A stretch of DNA of 64,000 nt from Verrucomicrobia bacterium ADurb.Bin006 (GCA_002071485.1 MWFF01000130.1:1-64000); one strand, 5' to 3'. Positions 32,856-42,349 are shown, counted from the stretch's first letter. Made by a program: numbers and translations. Notes: generated by a model from the sequence alone, not told the origin.

Positions 32856-34400
32856 TTACCGGTCCCGTTCCACGACCGGAATGCCCAGGAACACGCCGAC
32901 GTCCTTGATCTGCTGGCGCAGGTCACCCAGGGTTGCGTTGCGGTGAATCCCGTAGAGATAAGGCCGAAACTCGCGCTGGAGTTTCTCCGCGTTCTCGATG
33001 CACGCGACGACTTTGGCCGTGCACATGACGTTGTCCAAATCCTCGGACCCGCCGTAGACCTCCTTGCCGTTCACGATTTGGCCGGTGTGCAACCGGATCT
33101 CCCGGTTGAGCGCATGCACCTCCCAGAGGGTCACAGGCTCGCCGACGGGCCATTCGGCCGTGATTCCTGTCGAGGAGCCGGGCTCGTCCGGCTTGTCCCG
33201 GACCGGGCTCTCGGCATGCGGGCGAATGGTGTAGGGCATGATGCGGTCGTCGCCATAAGGATTGACCGGGATTCCGCAATGCAGGATGACCTCGACGAAA
33301 TTGTAGGTGTCGTAGAAGAAATCGCCCAGCATGCTGGGGCGGCCGGTGAGCAGATGACCGAGCACCTGGCCTACCAGGAGGTCGGGATAGTTCTGGCAGA
33401 CGGCCTGAATTCCCCTTCGTTTGAAGCCCAGTTCGAGCCCGAGGCCGGGATTGAACAAGTCCTCGCGTTTCCCGCTGCCGGTGACAGTCCTGATGTGGGT
33501 GGACACGGCATTGCACTGGTGCTTGGTCCTCAGAAAGTCGAGGGCGAGGTATCCCCGCGCGGTCTTGATAATCTCCGATTTGCCGGCTTCGACCTTGCGG
33601 GCGCCCCTGATCCATTCCTCGGCAACCTCTTCAGCCTGCTTGAGGTCGACGTTCTTGTAGGCTTCAAAAAACTCATCGGCTTCGACTGGCACGATTTCAA
33701 CGCCGAAAAGCTCCTTGAGGTTGCGGGCGTAACGTTCGTTGTGATCGGGCGGGAAGGTCTGGTTGACATCTCCGCGGTAATTGACGCTGGCGATGATCTC
33801 GTTCGTCTGGTTCTTCACCATCAGGATTCTTGTCTTCTTCAACTCGACCACCACCTGAATGAGCCTGATCTTGTAGACCAGGTCCTGGAACATCGCTTCC
33901 CGGACCGATGGCGCCGAGAGGTTCCTGCGGTCCAGTTGGGCCGTCAGGATTCGCCCATTCGAGTAGTTTGTTCCGTTCTTGAGGACGTTGTTCTGTTCAT
34001 CGGTTTGGCCGGTGGCAAACAAGTGATAAGGATGGGCGTCCATGAACTCGAACAGATTGTAGACCACAATGGTCGGCAATCCCGTGAAGGCCAGGCGGTA
34101 GTCTCCAGACATCCTGCCAACGATCAGGATGCCATCGTATTTCCCGGGGTGATTCTTCACTTCGTCATAACCGGCCGGGGCCGCGCCCTCCCACCGGACG
34201 AAGTCGACGCCAGTGCATGCGGCCTGGAGGTTCCTGACAACCTCGTCATGCGTCATGAAGCTCGCTGGGGCGCCTCCCGAGCCGGTGCAGCCGCACCCGC
34301 CCGAGGTGAAGATCGTGAAGACTTTGACAGGAGCGCTTTGGGTAAGCGCGGCGCACAGAGGGAACGCGATCAATGCGAGCAGGAGCGGCATGGTTTTCAT
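32856..34400 (-). CDS. Secreted L-fucose/L-arabinose isomerase-like protein
   Basis: The 514-residue product has a clear signal peptide (MKTMPLLLALIAFPLCAALTQSA). The mature part resembles the sugar-isomerase fold: an N-terminal alpha/beta part (KYDGILIVGRMSGDYRLAF, LPTIVVYNLFEFMDAHPYHLF), a middle part (VNYRGDVNQTFPPDHNERYARNLKE), and a C-terminal part (RTKHQCNAVSTHIRTV, PVTLWEVHALNREIRLHTG). FucI/AraA enzymes are cytoplasmic, so export is unusual. I cannot place all catalytic Glu/Asp/His residues, so an enzymatic role is unproven. It is divergent from the GntH-like gene, sharing a 196-bp intergenic region. Confidence 0.6.
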   Translation of the reverse strand: MKTMPLLLALIAFPLCAALTQSAPVKVFTIFTSGGCGCTGSGGAPASFMTHDEVVRNLQAACTGVDFVRWEGAAPAGYDEVKNHPGKYDGILIVGRMSGDYRLAFTGLPTIVVYNLFEFMDAHPYHLFATGQTDEQNNVLKNGTNYSNGRILTAQLDRRNLSAPSVREAMFQDLVYKIRLIQVVVELKKTRILMVKNQTNEIIASVNYRGDVNQTFPPDHNERYARNLKELFGVEIVPVEADEFFEAYKNVDLKQAEEVAEEWIRGARKVEAGKSEIIKTARGYLALDFLRTKHQCNAVSTHIRTVTGSGKREDLFNPGLGLELGFKRRGIQAVCQNYPDLLVGQVLGHLLTGRPSMLGDFFYDTYNFVEVILHCGIPVNPYGDDRIMPYTIRPHAESPVRDKPDEPGSSTGITAEWPVGEPVTLWEVHALNREIRLHTGQIVNGKEVYGGSEDLDNVMCTAKVVACIENAEKLQREFRPYLYGIHRNATLGDLRQQIKDVGVFLGIPVVERDR

Positions 34401-34596
34401 GAGGTGTGAGAGGAAGTGTTTGGCGGTTGGCAGGGCATTCGTTGCGGAGGCGATCTTAGGCGAACGCCAGCCTTGTGCAAATCAATCCCGCGGCAGCCCT
34501 GCGCGAATTCGTCGTGGATTCTGAAAAACCTTGGCGCGTGTGTCCTGAAGGAAAACCTCTTGCGGTTGGCGGCCATCATCATAGAGTCATCACCAA

Positions 34597-36321
34597 ATGG
34601 AACGACGCAGTCTGCTTGATCGAATGAAAACCTGCGAAAACAGAACCTCCCACACACCTCGCACGGGATTCGCGGCGCTCGCCGCCGCAACGGTCCTTCT
34701 CACACCCCTGGCGCTCGGGCAGTTGCAGATTGATTCCTTGGGTGCAAACGGACTCTTGAGCTGGAGCGATCCGGGCGGGACCGGGACGCACTATGCGGTG
34801 CAATGGGCTTCCTCGATCGATGGCCCGTGGTACAACTGGAGCGACGCCGTGGCCAATCTGACCGGCCTGGGGCCCGCAGGGACGGCGTCCGTGCCGATGT
34901 TCTACCGCGTGGTGACGCCGGACCCGACCTATCAACCGACCGCCAGCTACACCTACTTTCAGAGGCTCGAACCGTTCGACCCGCGGACGCCACTGGAAAC
35001 GAACGAAATGCGTATCACGTTCATGGGATCGATGATTCCCCTGCCCGTGCGCCGGGCCCAGGCCGAGATGAGCATATTCGTCGAAGTGGGCTGGAAGCCG
35101 GATCCGGACGACCGAGTGTATCAGGGCCGGGCGGTCGACCAGTTCATCTTTGACTGCGGCGCCGGGGTGTCGGCCAACTACGCGGCTGCGGTGGTCGGAT
35201 TCCGCCGGATGGACAAGGTGTTCATCAACCACCTGCACGGCGACCACATGAACGATCTCACCCACATCTACTGCTTCGGCCCGGCCGGAGATCGCAAGTC
35301 GCCCCTCTACGTCTTCGGGCAGAGCAAGTCTGGGGTGCCGGATCCTGTCACGGGAGTCATCTACGACGACGGTATCAGCAATTTCTGCGCGGCGGCGCGC
35401 ACGGCGTGGCGCTGGCACTCGGAGAGCTTCAGCTTCCAGCCGACCCGCTACACGAATTATGCCATTCCGACCAAGGAGACGTGGGGACTCCCCCACGAAC
35501 CTCTCCCGGTGGGCGACGATGCGCGGGACGACGCCTACGCCCTGGTCCCGATCACGCTCGATTGGAGGAGCATCGGCGGCGTTGCCTACCACAATCAGGA
35601 GACCGGTGTGAAGGTGACTCATTACCCGGTCATTCACGCGCGCAAGGGTTCGATGGGCTACAAACTCGAATGGACGCCTCCCGGGGCGACCAACGCCCTG
35701 ACCATGATCTACAGCAGCGACACAAAACCGGAAACCAACAGCATTCACCAGGCCGTCAACGGCGGCCAGGGCGTCGATGTCTTTATCCACGAAATGGTCG
35801 TGCCGGCCGAGGTCTGGGCCTACAAGAACATGGGGCTTGACGCGCCACCGCCAACCAACAGCCCGATCTACGCCAGCTTCCAAGCGACGGTTGCCCAGTT
35901 GGTGGCCGTCCAGAACAGCTCGCACACGCCGCAAGGCGCCTTCGGCTACCTCCTCAGCCAGATCGAGCCCAAACCCAAACTGACCGTCGCCACGCATTTC
36001 CCGGTGGCCGATGACACGGTGGCATCCGCTTTCCAGAGCGTCACGAATCACTGTCCCGACATCCAGATGGGCAAAGACATCATTTGGTCCTTCGACCTGA
36101 TGGTGCTCCGGGTGTTCCCGGACCGGATCGAACAGCGCCGGGCGATCGTGTCGGATTACTCGTTCAACCCGCCTGTTCAGTTGCCGAAGACAGGATTCTA
36201 CCCGCCCAAGTACGACGACGGGCGTGGCAAAGGAGACCCTTACGCCCAGATCGACCGGTCCACGGAGATTCCGCCAACCAATGACGACGGGTCGGTGAAC
36301 TACCGCGCCGACGGCTATTAG
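34597..36321 (+). CDS. Secreted GntH-like metallo-beta-lactamase hydrolase
   Basis: The 574-residue protein has a signal peptide (GFAALAAATVLLTPLALG). A short beta domain (about 43-105, LLSWSDPGGTGTHYAVQWA ... MFYRVV) of the type shared with other exported proteins here follows. The MBL hydrolase domain begins MRITFMGSMIPLPVRRAQAEM and carries HLHGDH at 212-217. Later blocks (VTHYPVIHARKGSMGYKLEW, IYSSDTKPETNSI, VFIHEMVVP, HTPQGAFGYLLSQIEPK) match the GntH-type group, named after a guanitoxin-cluster enzyme; its substrate here is unknown. ATG 34597 is used; ATG 34624 would also leave a signal peptide. Confidence 0.85.
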   Translation: MERRSLLDRMKTCENRTSHTPRTGFAALAAATVLLTPLALGQLQIDSLGANGLLSWSDPGGTGTHYAVQWASSIDGPWYNWSDAVANLTGLGPAGTASVPMFYRVVTPDPTYQPTASYTYFQRLEPFDPRTPLETNEMRITFMGSMIPLPVRRAQAEMSIFVEVGWKPDPDDRVYQGRAVDQFIFDCGAGVSANYAAAVVGFRRMDKVFINHLHGDHMNDLTHIYCFGPAGDRKSPLYVFGQSKSGVPDPVTGVIYDDGISNFCAAARTAWRWHSESFSFQPTRYTNYAIPTKETWGLPHEPLPVGDDARDDAYALVPITLDWRSIGGVAYHNQETGVKVTHYPVIHARKGSMGYKLEWTPPGATNALTMIYSSDTKPETNSIHQAVNGGQGVDVFIHEMVVPAEVWAYKNMGLDAPPPTNSPIYASFQATVAQLVAVQNSSHTPQGAFGYLLSQIEPKPKLTVATHFPVADDTVASAFQSVTNHCPDIQMGKDIIWSFDLMVLRVFPDRIEQRRAIVSDYSFNPPVQLPKTGFYPPKYDDGRGKGDPYAQIDRSTEIPPTNDDGSVNYRADGY

Positions 36322-36637
36322 AGTCCTTGAATCCCAAATCTTGCGGAGCTGCCCAGTGAACATGCACCTGAAGCCGCAGGATGGCCGAGGGCCTCGTCGC
36401 CCCAAACGCCTTCAAAAACACTCTTCGCCGAGGGACGAGACCCTGCCTGCCGCCTGCCTGCCGGCAGGCAGGGCAGGCAGGCGTCCGCCCTCCAAGGTTC
36501 GGTTCATGGAGGGGAGGACTGGATTTGGTCAGGCGCGCCTCATTAGGTACGCAAAACCGCGCCTGCCTTGACCGGGCGGACGGCCTCTTGCATCTTGCGG
36601 ACGGCCCCGTTGCGTGCGGTGCGGGGCCGTTCCGCGC
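36322..36637. repeat. 316-bp intergenic region with a 20-bp perfect palindrome
   Basis: The region between the GntH-like and DUF58 genes holds the perfect palindrome CCTGCCTGCCGGCAGGCAGG at 36453-36472. Flanking CCTGCCTGC on the left and GGCAGGCAGG on the right extend it into a longer hairpin of about 36442-36481. CTGCC/GGCAG palindromes of this kind are frequent dispersed repeats in many GC-rich genomes. No gene is supported; the short frames through it are repeat-derived. Confidence 0.75.
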
Positions 36638-37969
36638 ATGATCGGTCTGTTGCATCGCAGTTACCTTCGCCTGCGCACAGTCAGCGCCTGGCTCCAACGG
36701 CGGTTCACACCGGCGGGCGGGTTCGTGCTGGCCGGACTGGCCCTCACGGCGGGCGCGTCGGATTCGGAGACGATGGGGCTGTCGGCGTTTGTGCTGCTGG
36801 CCGCGATGCTGTCGGCAGCCTGGCTCGCGGCGCCATTGTTTCGAGCCCGTTTTGCCGTCGAGCGCCAGGCCCCGCGGTTTGTGACGGCCGGCGAGCCCTT
36901 TACACTGCGCGTGCGAGTTCAGAATCTCTCGAACCGGACGCAACGCGGGCTCGAGTATCTGGAAAACGTGCGCGATCCCCCGCTGACGGCGTCCGAGTTC
37001 GCCGCCCGCCTGCGCCCCGGTCGTGGCAACCGCAGCTTCCGCCTCGAGTCGCCGCTTCCCCCCATCCGGCCCGCGCGTGTCCGTGTGGAGGCAATCCCCG
37101 TGCTGCCATCGCGCGGCCGCATCGAACTCCGGGTCGAGATTGTGGCGTACCGTCGCGGGCCGCTGGTGCTGACGGGAGGGTGGCTGGGGCGGGCGGACCC
37201 GTTCGGCCTGGTACGAGCCTTCAGCCGCACAGCGACGCCCCAAACGGTGCTCGTTCTGCCGCGGCGCTATCCCCTGCCTCCGCTGTCGCTGCCCGGCCAG
37301 TCGCAATACCAGCGTGGCGGAGTGTCGATGGCGGCGGGCGTGGGCGAGTCGGAGGAGTTCGTGGCGCTGCGCGAGTATCGGCGCGGGGATTCGCTGAGGC
37401 GGGTGCATTGGCGCAGCAGCGCGCGGCGCGGGCAGTTGATCGTGAAGGAATGCCAGGACGAGCATTTCGTGCGGCACGCTCTGGTGCTCGACACGTTTTG
37501 CGAGGCGTCGCGGGATGCCCTTTTCGAGGAGGCGGTCGCAGTTGCGGCGTCGTTTGCCTGCACCGTGCCGGACCAGGACTCGCTGCTGGACCTGCTGTTT
37601 GTGGGGCCCAAGACCGTCTGCGTGACCAGCGGGCGGGGCGTGGGCCATGTGCAGCAGATGCTCGAAGTGCTGGCGGCGGTCAAGCCCTGCCGCGAGTCGC
37701 GGCTGGCCGAACTCGAATCCCTGGTGCTCGATCACAGCCCGGTGCTCAGCGGCTGCCTGCTCGTCCTCCTCGAGTGGGATGAGCCGCGGCGCGCCTTGGT
37801 CCGGCGTTTGCGCGCCCTGCGCGTGCCTGTCCTGGCCATGATCCTGATGCGGCCCGGGGAGGTTCAGACGTTCGATCCCGGCGCGGCGGCCGATCAGCCC
37901 GATCGCCTCCTCCGGCTCGAGTCGGGTCGTGTCGGCGAGGGGCTGCAACACCTGGGTGAAATGCGATGA
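36638..37969 (+). CDS. DUF58 domain protein, partner of the transglutaminase
   Basis: The 443-residue protein has two N-terminal transmembrane helices (about 28-75), a beta-rich extracytoplasmic or linker region (RFVTAGEPFTLRVRVQNLS), and the DUF58 signature EEFVALREYRRGDSLRRVHWRSSARRG near 240-265. DUF58 is a von Willebrand-like domain usually encoded with a MoxR ATPase and a TgpA-type transglutaminase. Here the transglutaminase follows with an ATGA overlap, but no MoxR is adjacent; the nearest one is at 51592. I chose ATG 36638; 36614 is possible. Confidence 0.9.
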   Translation: MIGLLHRSYLRLRTVSAWLQRRFTPAGGFVLAGLALTAGASDSETMGLSAFVLLAAMLSAAWLAAPLFRARFAVERQAPRFVTAGEPFTLRVRVQNLSNRTQRGLEYLENVRDPPLTASEFAARLRPGRGNRSFRLESPLPPIRPARVRVEAIPVLPSRGRIELRVEIVAYRRGPLVLTGGWLGRADPFGLVRAFSRTATPQTVLVLPRRYPLPPLSLPGQSQYQRGGVSMAAGVGESEEFVALREYRRGDSLRRVHWRSSARRGQLIVKECQDEHFVRHALVLDTFCEASRDALFEEAVAVAASFACTVPDQDSLLDLLFVGPKTVCVTSGRGVGHVQQMLEVLAAVKPCRESRLAELESLVLDHSPVLSGCLLVLLEWDEPRRALVRRLRALRVPVLAMILMRPGEVQTFDPGAAADQPDRLLRLESGRVGEGLQHLGEMR

Positions 37970-40113
37970 CCAGCCGCATGGATAACGCCGCCGCGCCCAG
38001 GCCGCCGCTGCTGCTGGCTCTTGCCCTTTGGGGCTGGGAGACCGGGTTGTTTCCTTGGGCGCTGGCCCTGGGCGCGCTGCTCGAGGCGATCCGGTTCTCG
38101 AAGCAGCGTTTCGAACTCCGGCAGGAGGACTTTGTGCGCCTCTGGAACTTCACAGCGCTGCTCTTTCTCGGCGCCGCTTTGTACCTGTTCCTGGCCCGGG
38201 AAGGGCTCGGCACGGTGGGAGCGATTGTCACGACGGCTTCTCCAGCGACGCGGCTCGAGGAAATGCGGCGAATCTCCCAGACGGTGGTCGCGCTCTTTCG
38301 CTGGCTGCCATTCGTCCTCTACCCGTTCCTGCTCGCTCAGGCCTTGAGTCGCACGACAACCCTCCCATGGGCCACGTTCTCGTTCCGCTCGAAGACATCG
38401 GACCCCTCCGCCGGCCCGCGCGCGGGGCCGGATTGGGCGGTGGGCCGCGTTCACACAGGCTACGTGTACTTCGCCGTGGTGCTTTTCGCGTCCTCCGCCA
38501 GCGCGGACCATTCGAGACTCTACCTGCCGATGCTTTTGGGCGTGATGTCCTGGGCGCTCTGGCCCTGGCGCAGTCCGCGCTATCCGGCGCCGGTCTGGAT
38601 CGGGATGTTTCTGATGCTGCTGGCGGGAGCGCTGCTGGCTCAGCGCGGACTCGAGGGCCTGCGCCAGACGTGGCTTTCACTCGAAACCCGCTTGTTCCAA
38701 GGCGTCGGCCAGGCGCGGTTCGACCAAATCCGCGGCGCCACCGCCCTTGGCGCAGTGGGACGGTTGAAACAATCCGGTCGAATCGTTCTGCGGATACGCA
38801 CGGACGATGGCGTGGCCCCCGGCTTGCTGCGCGAGGCGGCGTTCAATCGGTTCCGCGCCAACATCTGGGGAACATCGCACCGGGAGTTTCAAAGCGTCGG
38901 GCTGCCGCTCGAGGGCCATGTGTGGCGCCTGGCCGCGGCGCCGGGCCAGGGGCCGCTCATCACCATCGCGCGGTACACTTCGAGGGGCGAGGCGCCGCTT
39001 GCCTTGCCTGGCGACGCGCTGAGCATCCGCGACCTGCCGGCCTTGGATGTGGAAACCAATTACCTCGCCGCGGCCCGCATGCAGGAGGGCCCGCCCCTGG
39101 CGATCTACACGGTCGAACACGGCGCAGGCGGGGGGTTTGACGGCCCGCCGGAGCCCGAGGACACGGATCTCGACTCGATGAACGGACCGGACGCCGAGGC
39201 GATCGCGCGGACGGCGCGGGAGCTGGGCCTGGCGGGGCGGACGCCCGAGGCCGCGGTTGCCGCCGTCGAACGCCATTTTGCCACTGCGTTCGATTACACC
39301 CGATGGCAAGGGCCTGTGGTATCCCGAACCAACACCAGCGCGCTGTCCAGGTTCCTGCTCGAGTCGCGGGCGGGTCATTGCGAGTACTTCGCCACGGCCA
39401 CCGCGCTTCTGCTGCGGGTCGCCGGCGTCCCCACGCGCTATGCCGTCGGGTTCAGTCCCGGCGAACGCCGCGGCGACCAGTGGCTGGCGCGGGGTCGGGA
39501 TGCGCACGCCTGGTGCCTGGCCTACATCGACGGGCGCTGGCGCGATGTAGACACGACGCCGGGCATCTGGCGCGAACGCGAGGCGTCGGGGGCCGGGCCG
39601 TTCGAGAGGCTCGGCGACTGGTTCTCCCAGGCATGGTATCGCGTCGCCGTCTGGCGCCAGCGCGGCGGCAACTGGCGCATCTTCGTCTTCACGGCCGGCG
39701 TGCTCGCCCTCTCGTGGCTGGCCTGGCGGCAGATTCGCGGCAGCCGCTGGCGCCGGACCCGCGAGCGCCCCATGATAGCTTCCGAACGCCCGCCTGCGCG
39801 CCCCGGCCTGGATTCCGAGTTCTACGCCGTGACCCGCCATCTCGAGAAGCGTCACGGGCCGCGCCCGGGCCACCAGACCTTGCGCGCCTGGGTGCGCGGC
39901 CTGGCGCCGCCGGGCAGCCAGGCCGCGTCCGACTCGCTCGAAGAGGCCGTCGGACTGCACTATCGACTCCGGTTCGATCCGCGCGGATTGCCCGAGACCG
40001 ACCGACGGCGTTTGCGTGCGCTGGCGATCGAATTGACAGACATAGAAGGCGATTCGGCGCGCCGCGGGCGCAGCGCCAAAGACGCGGCGATGCCTGCTGA
40101 ATCCCTCCGTTGA
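37966..40113 (+). CDS. TgpA-type membrane transglutaminase-like protein
   Basis: The 715-residue protein has an N-terminal membrane part with several helices (to about residue 230). An extracytoplasmic transglutaminase-like domain follows, with catalytic C472 (RAGHCEYFATA), H514 (GRDAHAW) and D529 (RDVDTTPG). Then come a further membrane helix near 570-590 and a C-terminal helical DUF4129-like tail (LDSEFYAVTRHLEKRHG). The catalytic triad is intact. This architecture matches TgpA of Pseudomonas. The start overlaps the DUF58 stop, so translation is coupled. Confidence 0.92.
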   Translation: MTSRMDNAAAPRPPLLLALALWGWETGLFPWALALGALLEAIRFSKQRFELRQEDFVRLWNFTALLFLGAALYLFLAREGLGTVGAIVTTASPATRLEEMRRISQTVVALFRWLPFVLYPFLLAQALSRTTTLPWATFSFRSKTSDPSAGPRAGPDWAVGRVHTGYVYFAVVLFASSASADHSRLYLPMLLGVMSWALWPWRSPRYPAPVWIGMFLMLLAGALLAQRGLEGLRQTWLSLETRLFQGVGQARFDQIRGATALGAVGRLKQSGRIVLRIRTDDGVAPGLLREAAFNRFRANIWGTSHREFQSVGLPLEGHVWRLAAAPGQGPLITIARYTSRGEAPLALPGDALSIRDLPALDVETNYLAAARMQEGPPLAIYTVEHGAGGGFDGPPEPEDTDLDSMNGPDAEAIARTARELGLAGRTPEAAVAAVERHFATAFDYTRWQGPVVSRTNTSALSRFLLESRAGHCEYFATATALLLRVAGVPTRYAVGFSPGERRGDQWLARGRDAHAWCLAYIDGRWRDVDTTPGIWREREASGAGPFERLGDWFSQAWYRVAVWRQRGGNWRIFVFTAGVLALSWLAWRQIRGSRWRRTRERPMIASERPPARPGLDSEFYAVTRHLEKRHGPRPGHQTLRAWVRGLAPPGSQAASDSLEEAVGLHYRLRFDPRGLPETDRRRLRALAIELTDIEGDSARRGRSAKDAAMPAESLR

Positions 40114-40185
40114 CGCCGCGTGGAAAGTCTGGACGCCCGAGCGCACAAGCTGCATTTTGTCCGGGGTGGATGATTCTCTGAGACC

Positions 40186-40992
40186 ATGAACCAAAAGGAA
40201 CAACATCGGGCTCTTCAAACGGCGGTGACTGCCGCCCTCGAAGCGGGCCGTCTGATGCGCCGGAACGCGCATGTCGCCAAGAAGGTCGATGCCGCGACCC
40301 GTCACGACATCAAACTCGAACTGGATGTGCGCTGCCAGGCTCTGATCCAACGCCGTTTGCTCGAGGGCTTCCCCACGAGCGCCGTGCTCGGCGAGGAGGG
40401 AGTCGCCGGCGACGCCCGATCTCCGCTGCGCTGGGTCGTGGATCCGATCGACGGCACCGTCAACTTCACATACGGCATTCCGCACGCCTGCGTGTCGGTC
40501 GCCCTGGACCTGCGCGACCCGAATTCCGCCGGCGGTTATCGGACCGTTGTCGGCGTCGTCTATGACCCGTTCGCCGTCGAGCTTTGGACCGCGATCCGCG
40601 GCAAGCCGGCGCGGCTCAACGGACGCGCGATCCGCGTCAGCGACCGCCGCAAGCTGGCCGACACGATTGTCTCGGTCGGGTTCGGCAAGGATGCCGATGC
40701 GCTGAGCCGGATGTTGCCGATGCTGCAGCGCCTGGTGCATCGCGTGCGCAAGATCCGCATCATGGGCTCGGCGGCGCTGGCCTTGACCTACGTGGCGTCG
40801 GGCCGATTCGACGCCTACGTCGAGCCGCGTTTGAGCCTTTGGGACATCGCAGCCGGCGGGCTCATTGTCGAGTGCGCCGGCGGCGTCTACCGACCCCGCC
40901 CGCTCGCGGGCGAGCACGCCTTCGAGGTGATCGCCAGCAACGGCCCGCTGCATCGGCCCCTCGAACGCCAGCTCAAACAGACCCCATGCTAG
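40186..40992 (+). CDS. Inositol monophosphatase family protein
   Basis: The 268-residue Mg-dependent sugar-phosphatase fold has the expected metal-site motifs: LGEEG (Glu of site 1), VVDPIDGTVNFTYGIPH, and LSLWDIAAGGLIVECAGG. The substrate may be inositol-1-phosphate, a sugar phosphate or a nucleotide-related phosphate (SuhB/CysQ-like); the sequence does not decide. It is 72 bp downstream of the transglutaminase gene in the same direction. Confidence 0.93.
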   Translation: MNQKEQHRALQTAVTAALEAGRLMRRNAHVAKKVDAATRHDIKLELDVRCQALIQRRLLEGFPTSAVLGEEGVAGDARSPLRWVVDPIDGTVNFTYGIPHACVSVALDLRDPNSAGGYRTVVGVVYDPFAVELWTAIRGKPARLNGRAIRVSDRRKLADTIVSVGFGKDADALSRMLPMLQRLVHRVRKIRIMGSAALALTYVASGRFDAYVEPRLSLWDIAAGGLIVECAGGVYRPRPLAGEHAFEVIASNGPLHRPLERQLKQTPC

Positions 40993-41084
40993 CCTGCATT
41001 TCTCGCCACTTTCTTGCCACCGCAAAGCCGGAGTTCACAAGAGAAATCAGCAAGCAGGCTGGGAACTCATCCGCATCGAATCGC

Positions 41085-41924
41085 ATGACCCGGATTGGCT
41101 CGCTTTCCTGGATTCTCGCGGTGCTCTGGACCTCGCTGGCCGCCGGGCGCGCCGCCGACAGCCTGGCCCAGGTTCACACGCCCCTCGGAGACTGGCTCCT
41201 TGTCCTGTTCGACACGGACAAGCCCGTGACAGTCGCCAATTTCAAGCAGTATGTCGCCACTGGGCGATTCCGCGATTCGTTCGTGCAGCGGTGGGAACCG
41301 GGCTTCGTCATCCAAGGCGGCGGGTTCTTTGTGACCAACCGGTTCAAATCGAATCCGGCCATCCTGTCCGTGCCGACGTTTGGCAGCATCACCAACGAGT
41401 ATTCCGTTGGCCCGACTCTGAGTAACACCTACGGCACGATCGCGATGGCCCGGGCTGGCGGCCAGACCAACTCCGCCACCTCACAGTGGTTCCTCAACCT
41501 GGCGGACAACGTCGGACTCGACACGGTCGACGGCGGCTTCACGGTGTTCGGACGCGTGGCGGTCGGAACGAACCTGTTGAATCGCTTCAACCGGACCTCG
41601 GTCGCCAATGGCATCTTTCCGCTCAATCTCGGCGGCGCGCTCTACCGGGTGCCGGTCCTGTCGCCCGCTCCGACGTTCGGCGACCTCATCTACAGCGACT
41701 TCTCCCTGCCGGACTGGCCGCGCGTCCGGATCGCGGTCGACGCCGGGCGCCTGCGCCTCGCGTGGAACAGCCTGAGCAACTTCGTCAATCACCTCGAATT
41801 CGCCTCGGGCTTTCCCCTGTCGTGGCAGACTTTCGTCAGCACCAACGGCACCGGGCAGACCATCGAGGTGTTCGACGACCGGCCCGGCACCGCCGGTGGC
41901 TGCTACCGCGTCCGCATCGAGTAG
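41085..41924 (+). CDS. Secreted cyclophilin-type peptidylprolyl isomerase with C-terminal accessory domain
   Basis: The 279-residue product has a signal peptide (MTRIGSLSWILAVLWTSLAAGRA). A cyclophilin domain (about 25-195) shows KPVTVANFKQYV, VIQGGGF, YGTIAMARAGGQTNSATSQWFLNL and LDTVDGGFTVFGRV. The C-terminal 70 residues (RLRLAWNSLSNFVNHLEFAS ... CYRVRIE) form a small beta domain seen in several exported proteins in this window. The frame is open back to ATG 40986, overlapping the previous stop, but ATG 41085 places the signal peptide at the N-terminus. Confidence 0.9.
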   Translation: MTRIGSLSWILAVLWTSLAAGRAADSLAQVHTPLGDWLLVLFDTDKPVTVANFKQYVATGRFRDSFVQRWEPGFVIQGGGFFVTNRFKSNPAILSVPTFGSITNEYSVGPTLSNTYGTIAMARAGGQTNSATSQWFLNLADNVGLDTVDGGFTVFGRVAVGTNLLNRFNRTSVANGIFPLNLGGALYRVPVLSPAPTFGDLIYSDFSLPDWPRVRIAVDAGRLRLAWNSLSNFVNHLEFASGFPLSWQTFVSTNGTGQTIEVFDDRPGTAGGCYRVRIE

Positions 41925-41935
41925 ATTCTCAAAAG

Positions 41936-42325
41936 ATGGGTTCCGTCCGCAGTGCGGACGCGCAAGGCCTCGCGCGGGCGCGCGCATTCACATTGATCGA
42001 GCTGTTGGTGGGGATTGCGATCATCGCGATCCTGGCCGGCATGCTCCTGCCGGCGTTGAGCTAGGCCAAGCAGAAGGCGCAGGGCATCATGTGCATGAAC
42101 AACACGCGGCAGTTGACGCTGGCGTGGATTCAGTACGCGCAGGACAGCAACGATCGCCTGGGTCGCCGAACGCACGACCATGCGCAACTGAGGGCGGACG
42201 GTTTCTGGATCGCCCTCCGCGTCATTCGGAAAGCGGCCCCTTGGGCAACGGAATGTGAACTGCCGCTGGCGAGCCAGCGCGGGGACTCGGGCCCGAGGCG
42301 GTTGTGCCACAGGCCGGACATCTGA
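41936..42325 (+). pseudogene. Prepilin-type N-terminal cleavage/methylation protein, broken
   Basis: ATG 41936 opens a frame with the type IV pilin-like leader ARAFTLIELLVGIAIIAILAGMLLPALS, then TAG at 42062-42064. The reading continues as AKQKAQGIMCMNNTRQLTLAWIQYAQDSNDRLGR, the normal next segment of H-X9-DG-type pseudopilins, before similarity fades and the frame stops at 42325. Intact members are about 200-280 residues. Both the nonsense codon and the loss of the C-terminal half indicate a pseudogene. A GTCCGCAGTGCGGAC palindrome lies just after the start. Confidence 0.8.
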
Positions 42326-42349
42326 TTTGGCGCAGCGCTGGGGAATGGG

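Noticed and set aside
38677-41025. 782-codon open frame on the minus strand
   Set aside because: It is antisense to the transglutaminase and inositol-phosphatase genes, both with intact catalytic motifs.
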